Shown one piece after another: positions 30,581 through 35,637 of a stretch of 35,637 bases of DNA. The DNA is from Deltaproteobacteria bacterium (lineage in GTDB: Bacteria; Myxococcota_A; Polyangia; DRWM01; JAAZOP01). The stretch covers positions 1 to 35,637 of the forward strand of contig JACRCZ010000127.1 of assembly GCA_016218765.1 (NCBI GenBank). Reading direction: 5' to 3'. Position 1 is the stretch's first letter; the number at the start of each line of letters is the position of its first letter. A program made the translations under genes and the position numbers. The notes beneath the pieces are model-generated. The model searched no databases and was not told where the DNA came from. It saw only the letters and a list, made by a program, of their open reading frames with translations.

Positions 30581-32656
30581 TCAGCGGTCGCGGCGGGGAG
30601 GGACTCGCGACGGTCGGGGATCGGGGGCGGGCGGTTCTTCGCTGAGGTATGCCTTCAGCTTGGCGGCGAGAGCGTCGGCGCCGGCCTGGCCGGCGGGGGC
30701 CGGCGGGGGCGGCTCGGGCTTGCCGGCCAGCCGCTCGCGGTATTCGTCCCAGCTCACGGCACGTGTGGGGTCCGCCGAGGGAACCGACGGCCGGGTCGGG
30801 TCGACCCGGGGCACCGACGGACGCGACGGGGACGATGGGCGCGAGGGGCGCGGCGCGTCGCCGGGCGGACGAGCGGCCGGCGCGGCGGATGGACGGGAGA
30901 CCCGTGCGGCGGGGGCTTGCGATGCGCGCACGGCGCTCAGCCGTGCCTGGTACTCCTCGCGGCTGACGGCGTGCGTGGGGTCGACCCGGGGCACGGAGGG
31001 ACGCGAGGGTGCCGAGGGGCGCGAGGGACGCGGTGCGTCGTCCACAGGACGCGAGGGGCGCGGGAAGTCGTCCACGGGACGCGAGGCCGGGACGGGGACC
31101 GGAGCGGACGGGCCGGGCGGGAGCACGTGTTCGACGGGCGTTCCGCGCGGCGTCGGGCGAGCGAGTCCGAGCGAGGCCACGTACGAGCGCATGGCCTTCA
31201 TCTGGGACTCGTCGGCCTCGACGGGGTGGCGGATGAAGCGGCGCGGCTGGCCGGGCGCGGCCGGAAGCGCGAGGTCGACGTCGAGGGGCTCGGACAGCAG
31301 CTCGCCGTGCTTGTCGTTGATGATGCGCACGGGCGGCCGGGCGAAATCGCCCGCGCGGGCGGGCGTGCCCAGCACCACGGCAACCTCGCCGGTGTCGAGC
31401 TCGACCACCGTGCCGATCGGGAAGATGCCGAGTGCGCCGACGAGGAGCTTGAGGTAGGTCCGTGCGGTGGCATCCGCGGTCCGGCCGGACAGGCGTTCCA
31501 GCGCGTCTTCGACGGCGACGGTGCCGGTGCCCGGGGCGGGCACGAGCAGCTCGGCGAAGCTGCGCGCGACGTCCAGGATGCGGGCAAGCACGGTGGGCGC
31601 CCATCGTCCCTGGTACACGGGTCCGCGGGATTGCGCATGCCGCAGCCACAGGGCCTCGTGGGTCATCACGGTGCGTACCATGTTGGGCGGGTGGATCTTC
31701 CCCAGGCCGACCAGGTCGGCGGTGGTGGCCGCCGGCAGGCGTGCGGCCTCGTCGTCACGGAGCTGCCGCCGGAGCGTCCCGCCGGACCCGCCCGTCGGGT
31801 CCGGGATCGCGGTCATCCGGACGCGGCCGACGCCGTAGGTCATCGCGGCCATGGCCAGGTTGGCGAGGAGCACGCGATCGTCGGTGAGCTGTCGCGCGGT
31901 GGCGACGGCGAGGACGGCCGTATGGACGGACGTCAAGGCCTCGTCGGGACCGGCGGTCGTGGTCGCGGTCAGGGCGAGCAGCATCCGCGGATCTTCCTCG
32001 AACTGCGACACGAGGCGCTGCGAGACGCGCTTGAGGCGGTTGGGCAGGATTCCCGAGCCGCGCAGCAGGTCCTCCAGGAAGTCCCGCACGACGACCACGG
32101 CGGCCGCGTAGGAGCGCACCGTGCGCGCCGACGGCGACTGGTCTTCGGACTCGGCGCCGAACGGGTTGCTGCGCACCTTGCGCAGCCGGATGCCGCCGAA
32201 GGTGGCGCCGTGGAGGCTCGCCGACCGCGACTGGCCGTGCAGGGCGTCGGAGAAGGCACGCGCGAAGGTGGCGACGTCCTGGCGGGACGCCGCGGCGCGC
32301 AGGGTCAGCTCGTTGAAGCCGCACTCCTCCATGAGGCGGCCCAGCTCCATGGCCGAGCCGTAGGCTTCGCGCCGGGCGCGGAGCTGTCTGCCGTTGACGA
32401 ACGCCGCGTTGTCGGCGACCAGGATGCTGGCGTGCGGCGCTCCCAGCCGCTCGCAGAACTCGCCCAGGACCTGGCGGGCGGAGTCCACGAGGGCGATCAC
32501 GGCGCTGTTGGAGTCGGCGTGCAGTCCGCAGCCGCGCACGAGGCGGAAGATCGCCAGTACCAGGTCGGTCGGAAGCCGTGCCTGGACGTCGGCCGGGGTC
32601 TCCTCGGACGCGGGAGGAGGGAGCGAGGTGCGCGACTCCCGGGCCGGGGCGGTCAT
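30581..32656 (-). CDS. HD-GYP-like protein lacking catalytic residues
   Basis: A 691-residue soluble protein. The N-terminal module (about 25-140; LVLAIFRLVRGCGLHADSNSAVIALVD...SILVADNAAFVNGRQLR...GRLMEECGFNELTLRAA) is of the kind found before HD-GYP domains in Myxococcota. The central part follows the HD-GYP fold (SVHTAVLAVATARQL, ARILDVARSFAELL, PIGTVVELDTGEVAVVLG). The HD dyad is replaced by Thr-Tyr (LAMAAMTYGVGRV), and the HHExxxGxGYP region by THEALWLRHAQS, so c-di-GMP hydrolysis is not expected. The last 190 residues are a Pro/Arg/Ser-rich tail with internal repeats (RPSVPRVDPT...AVSxxEY). Its ATG at 32656 overlaps the kinase stop as ATGA, with GGAGG upstream, indicating coupling to the kinase. 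Confidence 0.8.
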   Translation of the reverse strand: MTAPARESRTSLPPPASEETPADVQARLPTDLVLAIFRLVRGCGLHADSNSAVIALVDSARQVLGEFCERLGAPHASILVADNAAFVNGRQLRARREAYGSAMELGRLMEECGFNELTLRAAASRQDVATFARAFSDALHGQSRSASLHGATFGGIRLRKVRSNPFGAESEDQSPSARTVRSYAAAVVVVRDFLEDLLRGSGILPNRLKRVSQRLVSQFEEDPRMLLALTATTTAGPDEALTSVHTAVLAVATARQLTDDRVLLANLAMAAMTYGVGRVRMTAIPDPTGGSGGTLRRQLRDDEAARLPAATTADLVGLGKIHPPNMVRTVMTHEALWLRHAQSRGPVYQGRWAPTVLARILDVARSFAELLVPAPGTGTVAVEDALERLSGRTADATARTYLKLLVGALGIFPIGTVVELDTGEVAVVLGTPARAGDFARPPVRIINDKHGELLSEPLDVDLALPAAPGQPRRFIRHPVEADESQMKAMRSYVASLGLARPTPRGTPVEHVLPPGPSAPVPVPASRPVDDFPRPSRPVDDAPRPSRPSAPSRPSVPRVDPTHAVSREEYQARLSAVRASQAPAARVSRPSAAPAARPPGDAPRPSRPSSPSRPSVPRVDPTRPSVPSADPTRAVSWDEYRERLAGKPEPPPPAPAGQAGADALAAKLKAYLSEEPPAPDPRPSRVPPRRDR
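30739..31086. repeat. Internal repeats encoding the Pro/Arg-rich tail
   Basis: Two diverged copies (about 30739-30863 and 30951-31048) encode a PSRPSVPRVDPT...AVSxxEYxxRL unit. A shorter unit near 31029-31086 encodes RPVDDxPRPSRP twice. The GC-rich direct repeats could support copy-number change. Confidence 0.7.
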
Positions 32657-35415
32657 CCGTCCTCCTTGCCGGCCTCGGGGGCCGTGCCCAGGCGCGCGGT
32701 CAGCGCGTCGGCGGCCTGGCGTGCGGCGTCGCGCACGGCGGGCGAGTTCCACCAGATCTTGCGTCCGGCGCGCTGCAGCGGCTTGAGCGCGGCGCTCGAG
32801 CCCGCCTCGCCCAGGACCCGGGCGGCGGCCACGCGGGTGGTTTCGAACGCCGGCTCGGGCACGACGCGCCAGCGGCCGAGGAGCTCGATCAGGATGGTCT
32901 CGCCGCGCTGGGGCGACAGGAGAACGAGGGTCGCGAGCCAGTCGCGGCGCTCGAACATGCCCAGCTCGTGGAAGCTGGCCTTCTCGATGCGTTGTTCCAG
33001 CGCCGGCGCGAGCGTCGCCAGCCCGGTCTGGGCGGCGAGGTGGAGGGCCTCGCAGCGGTTGGCCGAGTCGGCGTCGCCGAGCAGCCGTTGCATGACGCCG
33101 GCCAGCCGTTCCGCGGGACCCCGAGCGAGGACGGCGATGGCCTCGGCGCGAACGCGGGCATGCTTGCTCTTGAGTGCGGACTCGGCGGCCGCGAAGACGC
33201 CGGGCGAGTCGAGCCCGCGCAGGATGCCGATCAGCAGGAGCTGCGTATCGAGCGTGCTGTCGGGCAGCGCGTCGGCGAGCTGCGGCTCGTGGCCGGCGGC
33301 CCAGCGGGAGAGGTAGCGGCCGAGCGTCTCGCGCATCGGCCTCGCGCGGAACTTGTCGAGGTGTTCCAGGATCGGGGTCACGAGCGAGTCGTCGGGGACG
33401 AATGCCAGTGCACGCTCCAGGTTCGCGACCAGCGTCGGATCGGCGGCGGCCGAGCTCCCGGCGGCCTCGCCCGCGGCGTCTTCCTCGGCCAGGCCGGTGA
33501 TGAGCCACCCGAGCGCGGCCGGTGTGAAGATGGCGCGGCCGAGGGCGAGCTGCCGTGCGCGCAGGTCCTCCTGGTCCGCGCTCCGGGGCAGGGCGGCGAC
33601 GAGGCGGGCGAAGAGGTCGAACCCGGCGTTGTGGTTGCGCAGTCTGGCCTGTTCGACGGCCCAGCTCTCCAGCGGGGCGGTGAGCATCCGGCGCTCGTGG
33701 TCGCCGGCGGCCTCGCCGAGGGCGTGCGCGAACGCGACGTGGAAGCGCTCGGTCCAGATCTCGGGCCCCACGGCGATCTGTGCGCCCAGGACGGTCCGGG
33801 TCGGCGCATCGACGGACAGCTCGGAGGCGGCCCGGCCGGCCTCGCGCAGCGCGACGGCGAGGTTGTGGTACAGGGCGTGGGCCTCGAGCGAGTCGCCTCC
33901 GGCGTCCTGGTCCAGGCGGCAGGTCGAGCGGGCGACGGCGGCGATCTCGTCGCACTGCGACTCGAACCGCTCGCGCTCGTCGACGTCGCCCTCGGCGAAG
34001 GAGTCCACCGCGAGGTACAGGACGTGCTCGAAATGCCGGTCCCAGAACGCGGTGACGGAGTCCTCGGCGGCGCCGCCGGCGCCGGAGTCGAGCATCAGGA
34101 TGCCGACGAAGTCCTTCAGCTCGGCGGCGGTGATGCCCGGCTTGAGCTGGATCTTGCGCAGGCCGTTGGCGAACAGGTCGTAGGGGACGCGGTCCAGGGG
34201 CACGCGCTCCGGCTCCCAGACGGGCTCGTCCTGGAACGTGAAGGCGTAGGGCGTGACGTCCCAGCAGAGCGCGTCGGGTCGGGAGGCCAGGGCGTTGACG
34301 ATCTCGTCGAAGGCGAGCTCGAGACTGCGGCCGGTCTGGGGGTGCGTCCAGCCGTATTGCCTGGCGTTGAACATGGCGACGGAAAGCAGGCGCCAGACGG
34401 AGGAGAGTCTCGCGACGATCTCCTGCCGGTCGCGGCCCGCGAGTTTGCCGCCGGTCTCGATCGCCTCGTTGCCGCGCATGACGGCGCCGGTGCGGGGCGC
34501 CTCCGGCGCGGTGAGCTGTCCGGCGCGCGCGGCGGCCCACAGCGCGCCGAGCTCGCGGCGCCTGGTCTGCGCGTCCTGGCAGCGGTGTGCGCGCTCGTAG
34601 GCCAGCGCGCGGTCGATGAAGCTCACGGCTTCCACGGGCAGGTCGGGCGCGACGTGGGCGATGGAGGGTGCGGGGATGGTGGCGGCGAAGATGAACTGTT
34701 CGGCCACGGTGGGGGCCTGGTTGAGCCGCTGGCCCGAGAGGGCGGTGTACATGCAGGCGCCGACGGAGAACAGGTCGGCGCGGCCGTCGAGCTGGTCGGT
34801 CATGCCCATGGCCTGTTCGGGCGCGGTGTAGGCGGGGGAGCCCAGGGCGGTTCCGGCGATGGTGGCGTCGGCGGGGCGCTGCTGGTCGCGCATCCGGGCC
34901 ACGCCGAAGTCGAGCACGCGGATCTGGCCCGAGGAGCAGAGGTAGATGTTGGCGGGCTTGATGTCGCGGTGGATGATCTGCCGGGCGTGGCAGGCGGCGA
35001 GCAGGTCCAGCACGGGGTCGAAGATCCGCAGCACCTCTTCCAGGGAGAGCTTGCCGCCCGACTCGCGGATGTGCCGATCGAGGGGTGCACCTTCGAGGAG
35101 CTCCATGACGAGAAAGGGCTCGCCGCGATCACTGACGTCGTCGTCGACCACGGTAACGCGGGCCGGATGGTCGACGGTGTTGGCGATGCGGGCCTCGCGC
35201 AGGAAGCGGTTGCGCACGCCTTCGTCGCGTGCGACCCCGGGATCGAGCACCTTGACGGCGGCGCGCGAGCCGTTGCGGTGGGTGGCGGCGTACACGGCGG
35301 CCATGCCGCCCAGGCCGAGCAGTCGATCGAGGCGCCACTTGGAGTTGAGCGCCTGGCCCACGCGGGACTGGGCGACCTCGAGGGGCGACGGCGATTCTTC
35401 CTGGCTTCCGTTCAT
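32653..35415 (-). CDS. Ser/Thr protein kinase with C-terminal HEAT-like repeats
   Basis: A 920-residue Hanks-type kinase. The kinase domain (about 27-290) has the Gly loop GLGGMAAVY, catalytic Lys55, HRDIKPAN (149-156), DFG (169-171), an activation segment GTALGSPAYTAPEQ and downstream DLFSVGAC. All catalytic residues are present. A middle module (about 345-490; LSSVWRLLSVAMFNARQYGWTHPQTGRSLELAFDEI...VPYDLFANGLRKIQLKPGITAAELKDFVGIL) resembles the N-terminal module of the downstream HD-GYP-like protein. The C-terminal 300 residues are helical HEAT-like repeats (TPILEHLDKF, AESALKSKHARVRAEAIAVLA, RVAAARVLGEAGSSAALKPLQ). No membrane segment is seen, unlike many Myxococcota kinases. The ATG is at 35415. 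The gene is coupled to the HD-GYP-like gene, a plausible substrate or partner. Confidence 0.92.
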   Translation of the reverse strand: MNGSQEESPSPLEVAQSRVGQALNSKWRLDRLLGLGGMAAVYAATHRNGSRAAVKVLDPGVARDEGVRNRFLREARIANTVDHPARVTVVDDDVSDRGEPFLVMELLEGAPLDRHIRESGGKLSLEEVLRIFDPVLDLLAACHARQIIHRDIKPANIYLCSSGQIRVLDFGVARMRDQQRPADATIAGTALGSPAYTAPEQAMGMTDQLDGRADLFSVGACMYTALSGQRLNQAPTVAEQFIFAATIPAPSIAHVAPDLPVEAVSFIDRALAYERAHRCQDAQTRRRELGALWAAARAGQLTAPEAPRTGAVMRGNEAIETGGKLAGRDRQEIVARLSSVWRLLSVAMFNARQYGWTHPQTGRSLELAFDEIVNALASRPDALCWDVTPYAFTFQDEPVWEPERVPLDRVPYDLFANGLRKIQLKPGITAAELKDFVGILMLDSGAGGAAEDSVTAFWDRHFEHVLYLAVDSFAEGDVDERERFESQCDEIAAVARSTCRLDQDAGGDSLEAHALYHNLAVALREAGRAASELSVDAPTRTVLGAQIAVGPEIWTERFHVAFAHALGEAAGDHERRMLTAPLESWAVEQARLRNHNAGFDLFARLVAALPRSADQEDLRARQLALGRAIFTPAALGWLITGLAEEDAAGEAAGSSAAADPTLVANLERALAFVPDDSLVTPILEHLDKFRARPMRETLGRYLSRWAAGHEPQLADALPDSTLDTQLLLIGILRGLDSPGVFAAAESALKSKHARVRAEAIAVLARGPAERLAGVMQRLLGDADSANRCEALHLAAQTGLATLAPALEQRIEKASFHELGMFERRDWLATLVLLSPQRGETILIELLGRWRVVPEPAFETTRVAAARVLGEAGSSAALKPLQRAGRKIWWNSPAVRDAARQAADALTARLGTAPEAGKEDG

Positions 35416-35453
35416 GGATCCGGCGCCGGGGCGACCCGGCTCCCCACGATCCG

Positions 35454-35483
35454 CACATAGTCTCCGATTCGGCGGGGCGTCAA
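35454..35483 (-). promoter_or_regulatory. Promoter candidate for the kinase-HD-GYP operon
   Basis: On the minus strand TTGACG (35478-35483) and TATGTG (35454-35459) are separated by 18 nt, 39 nt before the ATG at 35415. The -35 matches 5 of 6 bases. The tandem repeats begin immediately upstream of the -35. Confidence 0.45.
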
Positions 35484-35485
35484 GC

Positions 35486-35629
35486 CCGAGGGGCTTCGCT
35501 CAGGGCAGGCCCTTCGACGGGGCTCAGGGCAGGCCCTTCGACGGGGCTCAGGGCAGGCCCTTCGACGGGGCTCAGGGCAGGCCCTTCGACGGGGCTCAGG
35601 GCAAGCCCCTCGACGGGGCTCAGGGCAAG
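35486..35629. repeat. 24-bp tandem repeat array upstream of the kinase operon
   Basis: Five head-to-tail 24-bp units start at 35510, 35534, 35558, 35582 and 35606, preceded by a degenerate unit at 35486. The first three are identical; the last two carry AAG for AGG and one CCCCT variant. Each unit contains CCCTTCGAC and GCTCAGGGC and can fold as a short hairpin (CCCT/AGGG stem with G-A mismatches). The pattern resembles the widespread CCCTTCGAC...CTCAGGG intergenic repeats of GC-rich bacteria. The array stops eight bases before the window end. Confidence 0.85.
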
Positions 35630-35637
35630 ACGGCGGA

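Overview
The window is very GC-rich and almost fully coding. Several traits point to Myxococcota or a close relative among the former Deltaproteobacteria. These are many lipoproteins with Asp-Ala repeat linkers, a probable MYXO-CTERM surface protein, a Ser/Thr kinase with a long C-terminal regulatory part, a PrkA-type kinase, a PilZ protein, and GGDEF and HD-GYP relatives. No rRNA, tRNA, transposase, phage gene or CRISPR array was seen. The assignment is inferred from gene content; no marker gene is present.

Left part (1-13.8 kb), mostly housekeeping and cell surface. On the minus strand are a GDP-mannose precursor pair (manC, then phosphomannomutase), a membrane-anchored HExxH peptidase and the start of a GlpB-like flavoprotein that leaves the window. 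Next come an Asp-rich lipoprotein and a small secreted protein (plus), then a lipoprotein/DUF364 pair (minus). A TonB-type protein (plus) converges with a formiminotransferase-cyclodeaminase/CPBP protease pair (minus, 4-nt overlap). An RNB-domain ribonuclease (plus) lacks one catalytic aspartate.

Middle (13.8-19.7 kb), cell-surface proteins: a beta-helix lipoprotein, a VWA/EGF-like lipoprotein, a MYXO-CTERM protein with about 17 Asp-Ala repeats, an acidic lipoprotein and a PilZ protein.

Right part (19.9-35.6 kb), signalling. A probable operon carries two paralogous lipoproteins, a PrkA-like kinase, a GGDEF-fold protein without its GGDEF motif and a GAF protein. After an asparagine synthetase and a small membrane protein come an apparently active PAS-GGDEF cyclase and an unusual fusion of receiver, cytochrome b5-like and DUF2231 membrane domains, preceded by an FNR/DNR-type box. 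Last is a Ser/Thr kinase coupled by ATGA overlap to an HD-GYP-like protein without its catalytic residues. A 24-bp tandem repeat lies upstream of the kinase.

The strongest novelty candidates are the receiver-cytochrome b5-DUF2231 fusion with its FNR-like site, and the set of degenerate c-di-GMP-type proteins beside two protein kinases. No gap exceeds 300 bases. The largest are 19724-19987 (a palindrome and a promoter candidate), 35416-35637 (promoter and tandem repeats) and 7452-7653 (an inverted repeat and two promoter candidates).
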